The translations under genes were made by a program, and so were the position numbers. A stretch of DNA of 51,084 nucleotides from Drancourtella massiliensis (GTDB lineage Bacteria > Bacillota > Clostridia > Lachnospirales > Lachnospiraceae), in the NCBI RefSeq assembly GCF_016900655.1, contig NZ_JACJKH010000025.1, positions 1 through 51,084 of the forward strand. The letters are read 5' to 3'. The notes under the pieces are model-generated. The model ran no database searches and had not been told where the DNA came from. It was given only the letters and a program-made list of their open reading frames with translations. Positions 8,934 through 16,031 of this stretch are shown here, piece after piece (the first letter of the stretch is position 1; every line of letters begins with the position of its first letter).

Positions 8934-10541
8934 ATGCGAAAAAAATATAATTGGAGAATGGTTTGTGGGAAAGATAAATGGAAAATTATAGTTTTGTTAT
9001 TATCGACAGCATCTTTGATCGGTATGGCTGCATATTCTGCTTCTATGATAGCGGCAATTTTGGTAAATCTGATTGTTTATGAGAAAAATGTTGACACACA
9101 AAATTTAAAATTGTTGATCGGTGCTTTTCTAATTAGCTTTTGCTTAATTGGTTTTTTACGCAAGATTATAATTACAAAATTAGTTCGGATCAGAGAAAGA
9201 ATTGAAGAAAAAATTTTTATACAATTTTTAAATCAGAATATTCTCGAATCAGATTATGACGGGAAACTGATTTCTATGATTACAGAAGATAAAAATAAGA
9301 TCATTGATTTTATCGAAAATCAGCTATCCGAACTGATTGAGTCTATCGTAATCTCTATTATTATGGGTGGTATTGTCTTATATCTTGACAGAGTATTGTT
9401 TTTTTGCGTGTTGATATGTTCGGTAATTTCAGCCTCATCTTATATTTATGCGAAAAAGATTGAATTATGTGAGAAAGAACGTTTGGTGAAGGTCGATGAA
9501 GAAAATAAATCTTTTTTAGAATTATTCAGGATGATAGAAATTTTGAACTTTCACAAATTTAGTCGACGTTTGCTCGAACAGCATAGAAAGACCATACATA
9601 TATGTTCAAAAAAGGAATTAGAAAAGCAAAAAATGATGTTGCTTTTTGATACGATATCGTACTTATGCAATATCATTAGAGAGTTGATCGTTATTTTTTA
9701 TGGAAGTATTTATGCAAATATGAATATCGGTATGGTTATTGCCACGTTAAATATGACAAGCTTTTTTAGTGAAGTTGCTAGAGAACTGGGAAATTATCGA
9801 GTGAAAAACGCAGAATGTAGTACCTCTATTGAACGTCTTATAAAACTATTGGAGAATGAAACAGAGACAGCAGAGTTATCCATAAAAAAACAAAAAGTAG
9901 AGAAGATCAAGATTGAGAATTTAAGTTTTCAATATGAAAATGGTGGTGGTTTAAGGAAGCTTTCATGTTCCTTTGAAAAAAATAAAATTAATGTTGTAAT
10001 AGGAGAAAATGGGGCAGGCAAAACGACATTAATAAAAATTTTATGTGGCTTATTGATTCCTCAGACTGGAGAAGTTTATTTTGATGAAGAAAGACAACGA
10101 AATGTCGATTTGAGACAAAACACGGCATATGTCGATCAAAATAATATATTGTTAGAAGGTACAATTTTAGAAAATATTACAGGCTATGAGGAGACTCCTG
10201 ATCGAAACAAAGTGTTCCAACTCATTCAAGAATTGAATCTCGATGCCTGGATATCAAGTATAGAGGGCGGCATTTATCATGTTTTGAATAGTGAAGTACT
10301 GGAAATGTCTGGTGGCCAGAGGCAGAGATTGTCTATTGCAAGAGCATTATATAAAAATTGTCCTGTTCTTATCATGGATGAACCAACGGCATCCCTGGAT
10401 GAAGAAAATAAACAAAAATTGTGGGAAGTGCTAAAAAAAATAAAAGAAGAAAAGATTTTAATTATTGTAACGCATGACAAAAATTTATTAAAATATGCAG
10501 AACAAGTAGAGGAATTAAAGACAGGGAATATCTATAAATAG
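8934..10541 (+). CDS. ABC transporter half-unit (membrane domain + ATPase), second of pair
   Basis: The 535-residue partner has about six membrane segments (residues about 15-300) and an ATPase with Walker A GENGAGKTTLIK, Q-loop YVDQNN, a fully canonical signature MSGGQRQRLS, Walker B VLIMDEPTASLD and switch His in VTHDKN. The contrast with the atypical signature of the upstream half suggests a heterodimer with one consensus and one altered ATP site, common among peptide exporters. It has no peptidase domain. It begins 30 bases after the first half and ends 64 bases before the precursor gene. The spacer carries only the precursor ribosome binding site and a minor 5-bp inverted repeat. Confidence 0.9.
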   Translation: MRKKYNWRMVCGKDKWKIIVLLLSTASLIGMAAYSASMIAAILVNLIVYEKNVDTQNLKLLIGAFLISFCLIGFLRKIIITKLVRIRERIEEKIFIQFLNQNILESDYDGKLISMITEDKNKIIDFIENQLSELIESIVISIIMGGIVLYLDRVLFFCVLICSVISASSYIYAKKIELCEKERLVKVDEENKSFLELFRMIEILNFHKFSRRLLEQHRKTIHICSKKELEKQKMMLLFDTISYLCNIIRELIVIFYGSIYANMNIGMVIATLNMTSFFSEVARELGNYRVKNAECSTSIERLIKLLENETETAELSIKKQKVEKIKIENLSFQYENGGGLRKLSCSFEKNKINVVIGENGAGKTTLIKILCGLLIPQTGEVYFDEERQRNVDLRQNTAYVDQNNILLEGTILENITGYEETPDRNKVFQLIQELNLDAWISSIEGGIYHVLNSEVLEMSGGQRQRLSIARALYKNCPVLIMDEPTASLDEENKQKLWEVLKKIKEEKILIIVTHDKNLLKYAEQVEELKTGNIYK

Positions 10542-10605
10542 GAAAGAGATATTTTCACCAGTATTTAATGGTGTAAATAAATAAAAAATAGGAAGGAGGT
10601 AAAGT

Positions 10606-10689
10606 ATGAAAAAGTTAAAAAAAAGAAAAGCCAAGTCATCAAAAAAAGTATTGCTCTTTATGAATGGAGAACAGTGTTGTAACTGGTAA
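10606..10689 (+). CDS. Candidate RiPP precursor peptide, 27 residues
   Basis: A very short gene with an ideal ribosome binding site (GGAAGGAGGT at 10591-10600, 5 bases before the ATG) sits between the exporter and radical SAM genes. The peptide starts with a strongly basic segment (MKKLKKRKAKSSKK), then VLLFM, and ends NGEQCCNW with two adjacent cysteines and a terminal Trp. No other gene-free stretch in the island holds a similar frame. Position, the strong translation signal, small size, Cys/Trp at the end and the following hairpin all fit a precursor for the two radical SAM enzymes. The leader/core boundary is unknown. The precursor is unusually short, and I recognise no known precursor family. 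Confidence 0.75.
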   Translation: MKKLKKRKAKSSKKVLLFMNGEQCCNW

Positions 10690-10704
10690 GATTTTTGATG
10701 AAAA

Positions 10705-10731
10705 TTCTTGGGGGAGTCGTTCCCCCAAGAA
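10705..10731 (+). promoter_or_regulatory. Strong hairpin between precursor and radical SAM genes
   Basis: TTCTTGGGGGA and TCCCCCAAGAA form a perfect 11-bp stem around GTCGT, 15 bases after the precursor stop. It is followed by AAAAGGAG, not T, so it is not a standard intrinsic terminator on this strand. It may stabilise or process the precursor mRNA 3' end, or lower read-through so the peptide is made in excess of its enzymes. The GC-rich stem stands out in very AT-rich surroundings. Confidence 0.75.
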
Positions 10732-10746
10732 AAAGGAGAAAGAGTC

Positions 10747-11718
10747 ATGAAAAAATATTTGAGAAGTCCCCAAATTGTTAATATAGAGTTGACGACAATA
10801 TGTCCATGGAAATGTCCTCAATGTTATAAAAAAATAAAAGGAATTGAGGAAAAAAATTTTGAATGGTCAAGACTTCAGGAGTTACTAGTGGAAGCAAAAA
10901 CAGTAGGGGTAAGAAAAATATTGTTCAGTGGAGGAGAACCATTATTTTATCCTTGGATAAAGGAGGCAATAAAACTAGTAAAAAAACTTGAAATGGAGTT
11001 ATACATTTCTACAGGAGGCGTAGAAATACAAGATGAATTGTATAATATAATGACACAGCTGGATGCTCTTTATATATCATTAAATGGATCTACGGAGGAA
11101 GTGAATCAGAAGTCTAGGGATGGGTTTAAGGCAGCGAAAAGAATGCTATTCGAAGCGAAAAAAAGAGGGATCAAAACGAGAATTAATTGGGTCGCACGTA
11201 GAGATAATGTGGAGGACTTTCCTCAATTGTGCAAATTTGCTGAAGATGTAGGCGTTGAAGCGATTGACATATTAAAAAATAAGCCAGATGCAAGGGGCGA
11301 AATTAATGGTCAATTACAGTATAAAGACATCGAGTTTTTAGCTAATTTTATAATGAGGAACACATTGGAAAAAATTAAGATCAATATTGAGTCTTGCTTT
11401 TTTGAGTTAAGAAACTTGTGTGGCATTAAAATCAAAAATTCTATTTTAAAAGGGTGTAGCGCAGGGAAATATTCAATGGCAATAAACGTTTGGGGATACA
11501 TGATGCCATGTACTCATGCAGATGGTAGAATTTCTGTGTGCAGTGAAGCTAATTTAATTGAATTTTGGAATAAAGAAAATATACTAAAAGATGTGAGAGA
11601 TAGTGATCCTAAATATAAAGAATGTGAGCAATGCCAATATTATGAGTGGTGTTCACCATGTCCCATTAATTGGGAAAAAGAAGGATGTATTTTGAATGAA
11701 GGAGCAAAAGATGTATAA
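10747..11718 (+). CDS. Radical SAM enzyme with SPASM-like C-terminus (first)
   Basis: The 323-residue enzyme carries the radical SAM cluster motif CX3CX2C as CPWKCPQC (Cys19, Cys23, Cys26), the GGE-type SAM loop FSGGEPLFYP, and a C-terminal Cys-rich part (CSAGKYSM, then PCTHADG, then CEQCQYYEWCSPCP and EGC). That part fits an auxiliary iron-sulfur cluster domain of the SPASM/Twitch type. Such enzymes modify RiPP precursors by thioether or carbon-carbon crosslinks and other radical chemistry. The ATG at 10747 has AAAAAGGAG upstream. A start 13 codons earlier would put the coding region through the hairpin and is rejected. It directly follows the precursor and overlaps the second radical SAM gene by 8 bases. 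Confidence 0.92.
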   Translation: MKKYLRSPQIVNIELTTICPWKCPQCYKKIKGIEEKNFEWSRLQELLVEAKTVGVRKILFSGGEPLFYPWIKEAIKLVKKLEMELYISTGGVEIQDELYNIMTQLDALYISLNGSTEEVNQKSRDGFKAAKRMLFEAKKRGIKTRINWVARRDNVEDFPQLCKFAEDVGVEAIDILKNKPDARGEINGQLQYKDIEFLANFIMRNTLEKIKINIESCFFELRNLCGIKIKNSILKGCSAGKYSMAINVWGYMMPCTHADGRISVCSEANLIEFWNKENILKDVRDSDPKYKECEQCQYYEWCSPCPINWEKEGCILNEGAKDV

Positions 11719-13042
11719 ATTTTCGAAATATAATTTAGTTGCTAAGAATTATATGGATCAATATTATATATATAATGTATTAAGTAAAAATTGTGATTTG
11801 GTTTCTAGTAAGATATATAATCTATTAGTGAATAAAAAAATAGATAAAATTTTAGTTAATCCATTTTTAAAAGAAAAAATGATAGAAAAAGGTTATATTA
11901 TTGATGATACAATAAATGAAATGGAGTATATTGAATATAAATATAATAGTATCGTATGGGATTCAGAAGTTTTAGATTTGACATTTATAATGACACATGC
12001 GTGTAATTTCCAATGCATTTATTGCTACCAGAAAGAAGAAAAAAAATCTTTTTCAATAGATGCTATAAAAAAAATTAAGAGGTTTATAGAAAGGGAAACA
12101 AAAAATAATATAAAAAAAGTTTATATCAATTGGTTTGGGGGAGAACCTTTATTAGAAAAAGAGACATTACTTGACTTAAGTGATTTTATATTAAAAATAG
12201 GAAAAATAAATAAATTTACCTATTTAGGACGCATTACTACAAATGGATATTTGTTAACAGAAAATTTATTTCTAAATCTTTTGAATTCGCACATATTTTT
12301 TTATATGATTACAATTGATGGTATAAAAGAATACCATGATAAACAGAGACCTCTGAAAAATGGTAAGGGAACATATGATAGGATTATGGAGAATTTACAA
12401 GCTATCAAGAAAATTAATCGCTCATATTCAATAGATATAAGAGTTAATGTGTCTAGAGATAATTATCCTTATATAGAAGAGTTTTTAAAAAAATGGAATT
12501 TGGAATTTGAAGAAGATAGGCGTTTCCACATTGTTTTGGAACCGGTACATGATTGGAAAGGTGAACGGATTAAAACACATCAGGAGCAGGTAATTTCTGA
12601 TATAAAACTTATAAGCGCTTTATATAAAGAGGCTGCAAGACAAGGAACAAATTTACAGGACTATTTAAAGTATAATAGTGAGGTTCAGTTTTGTGCCGCA
12701 TCTAAGAAAAAAGGCTATGTTATCATGAATGATGCTTCTGTTCATAAATGTGAAATGGCAATGTCTGACGAAGTATATAAAGAAGCAAATAATATAGGTT
12801 TTATTGATAATAGTGGGAAGATTCATATAGATCCATATAAAGAGGCGAAATGGTTGACGAGAAAACAAAACTTAGACAAATGTTATGAGTGCATTGCATT
12901 TCCGTTTTGCATGGGCGGAGCAAAATGTAACTATGCAATGAAATTTCATCAACAGATGGAATGTGAGGAAAATATAGAATACTTATATTGGATGAGTTCA
13001 TTATTAAGTACATCGTCAAAAGAGATAATCAGTTTTTTATAA
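11711..13042 (+). CDS. Radical SAM/SPASM peptide maturase (second)
   Basis: The 443-residue protein has an N-terminal extension of about 85 residues (MYKFSKYNLVAKNY...), of the kind that can hold a precursor-recognition module. The radical SAM motif CNFQCIYC (Cys98, Cys102, Cys105) and the SAM loop WFGGEPLL follow. The C-terminal SPASM domain includes CAASKKKGYVIM, HKCEMAM, CYECIAFPFCMGGAKC and a last Cys in MECEE. The pattern fits peptide-modifying SPASM enzymes such as thioether-forming maturases and clostridial bacteriocin maturases. ATG 11711 has GAAGGAG upstream and overlaps the end of the first radical SAM gene (ATGTATAA), indicating translational coupling. The exact chemistry cannot be read from sequence. 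Confidence 0.92.
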   Translation: MYKFSKYNLVAKNYMDQYYIYNVLSKNCDLVSSKIYNLLVNKKIDKILVNPFLKEKMIEKGYIIDDTINEMEYIEYKYNSIVWDSEVLDLTFIMTHACNFQCIYCYQKEEKKSFSIDAIKKIKRFIERETKNNIKKVYINWFGGEPLLEKETLLDLSDFILKIGKINKFTYLGRITTNGYLLTENLFLNLLNSHIFFYMITIDGIKEYHDKQRPLKNGKGTYDRIMENLQAIKKINRSYSIDIRVNVSRDNYPYIEEFLKKWNLEFEEDRRFHIVLEPVHDWKGERIKTHQEQVISDIKLISALYKEAARQGTNLQDYLKYNSEVQFCAASKKKGYVIMNDASVHKCEMAMSDEVYKEANNIGFIDNSGKIHIDPYKEAKWLTRKQNLDKCYECIAFPFCMGGAKCNYAMKFHQQMECEENIEYLYWMSSLLSTSSKEIISFL

Positions 13043-13089
13043 ATTAAAAATATTATTTTCATTTGTTTTCAAGAAGGAGAAGATGATAC

Positions 13090-13317
13090 ATGAGAGAGGA
13101 AATATTAGAGGTAATAAATAATGTTGGTGTAAATTTAGAGGGAGAAGAAGAAATAAGTATAGAGATGGATTCATTGCAATTTGTTGCGCTAATATGTGAT
13201 TTGGAATCAAAATTCGAGATAGTATTTTCGGATGATGAGCTGTTTTCGGATAAATATGCTAATGTTAATGAATTTATCCAGTGCGTTGAAAGAAAAATTG
13301 TTTTAAAAAAGAAATAA
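13090..13317 (+). CDS. Acyl-carrier-like protein
   Basis: The 75-residue acidic protein has the carrier-protein layout: helix 1, a loop, then MDSLQFVALICDLESKF, where Ser28 in the DSL motif is the expected phosphopantetheine site at the start of helix 2, then FSDDELFSDKYANVNEFIQCVE for helices 3 and 4. It lacks the preceding Gly of the usual GxDS motif. It is too short and diverged to be the housekeeping fatty-acid ACP and lies between the radical SAM gene and a BtrH-like gene. Acyl-carrier-related proteins occur in some clostridial peptide-maturation clusters. It probably carries an acyl or aminoacyl group for the neighbouring transferase. AAGAAGGAG precedes the ATG at 13090. Confidence 0.82.
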   Translation: MREEILEVINNVGVNLEGEEEISIEMDSLQFVALICDLESKFEIVFSDDELFSDKYANVNEFIQCVERKIVLKKK

Positions 13318-13356
13318 AATAACAGTTAACTAGAAATATATAAAAGGAAGAGTATT

Positions 13357-14427
13357 GTGGAAAATAAATTTATTGATTCATTTAATTTATTAACATTTGA
13401 TTGTATTGATAGGTGTATTTGGTTAATCTTAGAGGAAAAGTATCCTGGAATTACCCTAAATTACTTGGTTTTAAGTGGATATAAAGATATTAAAAACAAT
13501 ATTTCAAAAGAATTAAAAATCAGTCCTTCTAATTGTTTGCAACTTTATCTAGGAGATAAACAAAAATTTTTTGAAAGTATAAACAAATTACTAAAAAAAA
13601 GCAAACTTATCTTGCCAATAAATTTGTACTATAAAAAGGAGCATAAAATGTTCCATATGGAGCATTATACACATTATTTAATTGTCTCATCTTATGATAC
13701 AATACGCGATTGTTATGAAGTTATTGATGAGGACTATAGCAAAAATTATGGTATTCCTAAAAATCGTCAAAATGGAATGAGATATTGCAAACAATATTAT
13801 TCAAAGGACGATTTATTTGAATTATGTGGTACTGTTAAAGAGTGTTATAAACAAGTAAGTAAAATTCAAGAAAATGAATTCCCTTATTATAGACTAGAGG
13901 AAAATAAATTATTATGGTTTAAAAATAGCAATATTGTAGAAATATATAAAGCGTTATTAAGAGATATGCTTAACGAGTACCATTCTTATATGAAAAAGAA
14001 TACGGAAGGCTTATATAGTGCATTTCAATATCTAGTGGCAAATGCGGGAAATATACATCATAAAAAATGGGTTATTAACGATGTAGGACCTTGGCCTAAA
14101 GAGGTAGAGGGGCTAATTTCGCATATTAATTATATGGAAACTTTAAGACGGATATACTTTTGGGAAAATGAAAAAATATATAATAAAGATATCTTTAGTG
14201 AGTTTGATGAGGTTTTAAAGCAATATAATTTAGTCAAAACCTTAATAAGAAAATTTGTTTATAATTTAAGAGAAAATGAGATAGAAAAAATTGTAAAAAT
14301 ATATTTCCCGCAAATAACAATGTTAGAAAAGAAATTAATTGAAGATTTAATTATTGAAATTGAAAATACAGATGAAGTAGTATGCAAAGTAATTGAAAAA
14401 ATAAGTGTTATAACAAAAAAGGATTAA
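13357..14427 (+). CDS. BtrH-like acyltransferase (papain-like fold) candidate
   Basis: The N-terminal half of this 356-residue protein resembles the BtrH N-terminal domain, a cysteine-peptidase-like fold that in butirosin synthesis moves a gamma-Glu-aminobutyryl group from an acyl carrier protein onto its substrate. Candidate residues are Cys16 or Cys20 (FDCIDRC), a His in the segment MEHYTHYLIVSSYD (about residues 102-115) and the following Asp in EVIDEDY. The C-terminal half (about 190-356) is helical and unrecognised. The immediately upstream carrier-protein gene strengthens the assignment. Start GTG 13357 follows AAAAGGAAG. It is the last intact gene of the island; codon use is strongly AT-rich. 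Confidence 0.68.
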   Translation: MENKFIDSFNLLTFDCIDRCIWLILEEKYPGITLNYLVLSGYKDIKNNISKELKISPSNCLQLYLGDKQKFFESINKLLKKSKLILPINLYYKKEHKMFHMEHYTHYLIVSSYDTIRDCYEVIDEDYSKNYGIPKNRQNGMRYCKQYYSKDDLFELCGTVKECYKQVSKIQENEFPYYRLEENKLLWFKNSNIVEIYKALLRDMLNEYHSYMKKNTEGLYSAFQYLVANAGNIHHKKWVINDVGPWPKEVEGLISHINYMETLRRIYFWENEKIYNKDIFSEFDEVLKQYNLVKTLIRKFVYNLRENEIEKIVKIYFPQITMLEKKLIEDLIIEIENTDEVVCKVIEKISVITKKD

Positions 14428-14455
14428 AACAAAAAAATACTTAGAATTTCTATAA

Positions 14456-14676
14456 CTTGATATTGGCTTAATTATTGCAATTCTTTCTTATTGCGATGGA
14501 AGAATTTCTGTTGGCGCATTTGCAATGTTCCAATATTACTACGCATTTTTTGAGTCATTACCAGATCCTATTGGAAAATTAACAAGGATGTATGAAAAGT
14601 GCAAATTTCTTTAAACAGGATTATAGAAGCCATTTCAAGGAGATACCGGTTTTCGGAACCAGCATCTACAGATTAA
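14456..14676 (+). pseudogene. Fragment of an ABC transporter membrane domain
   Basis: From 14456 one frame reads LDIGLIIAILSYCDG, then ISVGAFAMFQYYYAFF and a short tail to a TAA at 14612. It has no start codon and an in-frame stop just before. After a one-base shift near 14598 the reading continues as QISLNRIIEAISRRYRFSEP to TAA 14674-14676. This is the typical end of an ABC exporter membrane domain (the ISVGAFAMF segment followed by the connecting helix), without an ATPase domain. It is related in type, but not obviously identical, to the two ABC genes upstream. It marks the decayed right end of the island, where GC content rises again. Confidence 0.65.
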
Positions 14677-14765
14677 TGAGGCGTTAGTCTATTAAGTGTG
14701 CCTCTGTTTTTCAGAACGCGAAAAATTCCTCCACGCTTAACTGGCTAAAACCACATAACGAAACT

Positions 14766-14797
14766 GGCGCACCGGGGAGACATGCTCCCGGTGCGCC
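14766..14797. terminator. GC-rich hairpin between island and hypothetical gene
   Basis: GGCGCACCGGG pairs with CCCGGTGCGCC around a 10-base loop. It lies 22 bases past the stop of the minus-strand gene at 14819-15112. On either strand the following T-run is short (GCTTTTG on plus). It probably ends the minus-strand transcript and shields it from the island. The interval 14677-14765 shows no gene. Confidence 0.6.
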
Positions 14798-14818
14798 GAT
14801 GCTTTTGCTGAGTAACTT

Positions 14819-15112
14819 TTAGCTGAGTTCTACTTTCTCTGCTTCTTCCGGCTTGAATTCATTCTTCAGGTCGTAGATGTTGTGGCCTGTGGATTCGCTT
14901 AATACGCGGCCCTCCAGAGAGTAGCAGCGGATGAAACGTCTTCCGTCTACGCTGGACCAGTGCTCTACGTCCCATGTCATGTATCCGTCCTCGTCGGATT
15001 TTTTCTCTTTCAGATATAAGTCAACCTGGCGTCCGCCCGGAGCCATCAGCTTGATCAGCTCTTCGGTGTCGGCGGTAAGCTCGGTTTTGTTTACCTTGTC
15101 ATATACCTGCAT
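14819..15112 (-). CDS. Conserved-looking hypothetical protein, 97 residues
   Basis: This small soluble acidic protein begins MQVYDKVNKTELTADTEEL and contains DLYLKEKKSDEDGYMTWDVEH and SLEGRVLSESTGHNIYDL. I do not recognise a family. Codon use matches the host backbone rather than the island, an AGGAGGG ribosome binding site precedes the ATG, and a good divergent promoter and a terminator frame it, so it is a real monocistronic gene. No membrane segment or metal motif is visible. Confidence 0.8.
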   Translation of the reverse strand: MQVYDKVNKTELTADTEELIKLMAPGGRQVDLYLKEKKSDEDGYMTWDVEHWSSVDGRRFIRCYSLEGRVLSESTGHNIYDLKNEFKPEEAEKVELS

Positions 15113-15140
15113 TGTAAAGTCCCTCCTATTGATATTCTAT

Positions 15141-15173
15141 TTGAATTATAGTATGTTTTAAATTATAATACAA
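15141..15173. promoter_or_regulatory. Interleaved divergent promoters for the 97-residue gene and tatD
   Basis: On the plus strand TTGAAT (15141-15146), 17 bases, TATAAT (15164-15169) drives tatD. On the minus strand TTGTAT (15173-15168), 17 bases, TATAAT (15150-15145) drives the 97-residue gene. The two promoters occupy almost the same 33 bp, so each -10 overlaps the other's -35 region. Confidence 0.75.
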
Positions 15174-15204
15174 CCATCTTGTTGGATTTTAAGGAGTGGA
15201 AACT

Positions 15205-15966
15205 ATGATTTTTGATACACATGCGCATTATGGCGATGAGCAGTTTGACGAGGACCGGGATGAGCTTCTGGCCGGAATGGCGGACGCCGGTGTGGGAACG
15301 ATCGTAGAGATCGGAGCGTCCATGCAGTCCAGCCGGGATGCAGTACGGCTGGCAGAGAAGTACCCGTTTGTCTATGCGGCTGCGGGCGTGCACCCGGATC
15401 ATGTCGGGGAGTTGAACGAGGAGGCCATGGAAGAACTGCGGCAGATGTGCCGGAAGGAAAAGGTCGTGGCGGTCGGAGAGATCGGGCTCGATTATCACTG
15501 GGATACGGAGCCGAGAGAGGTGCAGAAGCACTGGTTTATCCGGCAGCTTAATATGGCCAGAGAGACGGGGCTTCCGGTCAATATTCACAGCCGGGATGCG
15601 GCGGAAGATACGATGGAGATCATGAAGGAGCACGCACAGGGGCTGGGCGGCATCATTCACTGTTTTTCCTATTCCAGGGAAATGGCAAAAGAATATGTTA
15701 AGATGGGATTTTCCATCGGAGTAGGCGGAGTGGTTACGTTTAAAAACGGAAGAAAACTTAAAGAGATTGTAAAGGAGATTCCGCTGGAGAAGCTCGTACT
15801 GGAGACAGACTGTCCATATCTGGCGCCGGAGCCGAACCGGGGCAGGAGAAATGACTCCCGGAATATTCACTTTGTGGCACAGCAGATTGCAGAAATCAAA
15901 GGAATTGACAAAGAAACGGTAATAAAACAGACTGAAAATAATGCAAAATTAATATACTTTTCATAA
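15205..15966 (+). CDS. tatD: TatD-family metal-dependent hydrolase / DNase
   Basis: The 253-residue TIM-barrel hydrolase shows the family pattern: N-terminal metal motif FDTHAHYGDEQF, GEIGLDYHWD, the NIHSRDA and IIHCFS histidines, and the C-terminal ETDCPYLAPEPNRGRRN. TatD proteins are divalent-metal 3'-5' exonucleases or phosphodiesterases involved in DNA repair and turnover. AAGGAG at 15191-15196 places the start at ATG 15205, not the GTG nine bases upstream, which lies inside the Shine-Dalgarno region. It sits upstream of rsmA, a common Firmicutes order (tatD, sometimes rnmV, rsmA); the primase-related maturase gene rnmV is absent here. Confidence 0.95.
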   Translation: MIFDTHAHYGDEQFDEDRDELLAGMADAGVGTIVEIGASMQSSRDAVRLAEKYPFVYAAAGVHPDHVGELNEEAMEELRQMCRKEKVVAVGEIGLDYHWDTEPREVQKHWFIRQLNMARETGLPVNIHSRDAAEDTMEIMKEHAQGLGGIIHCFSYSREMAKEYVKMGFSIGVGGVVTFKNGRKLKEIVKEIPLEKLVLETDCPYLAPEPNRGRRNDSRNIHFVAQQIAEIKGIDKETVIKQTENNAKLIYFS

Positions 15967-16031
15967 TATTTTAACAATTTGCAGAAGTGAAGTATGTTAT
16001 ACTAAATAAAGTAGTAAAGTGAGGAAAGTTT

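Noticed and set aside
10708-10746. Upstream ATG for the first radical SAM gene (13 extra codons)
   Set aside because: The extension would be read through the strong hairpin and has no ribosome binding site; ATG 10747 has AAAAAGGAG.
4497-14427. Lanthipeptide, thiopeptide or lasso peptide cluster
   Set aside because: No LanM/LanB/LanC, YcaO or asparagine-synthetase-like gene is present; the enzymes are radical SAM type.
14456-14614. Possible functional small membrane protein
   Set aside because: No start codon after the in-frame stop, and the next frame continues the same ABC transporter domain, so it is a remnant.
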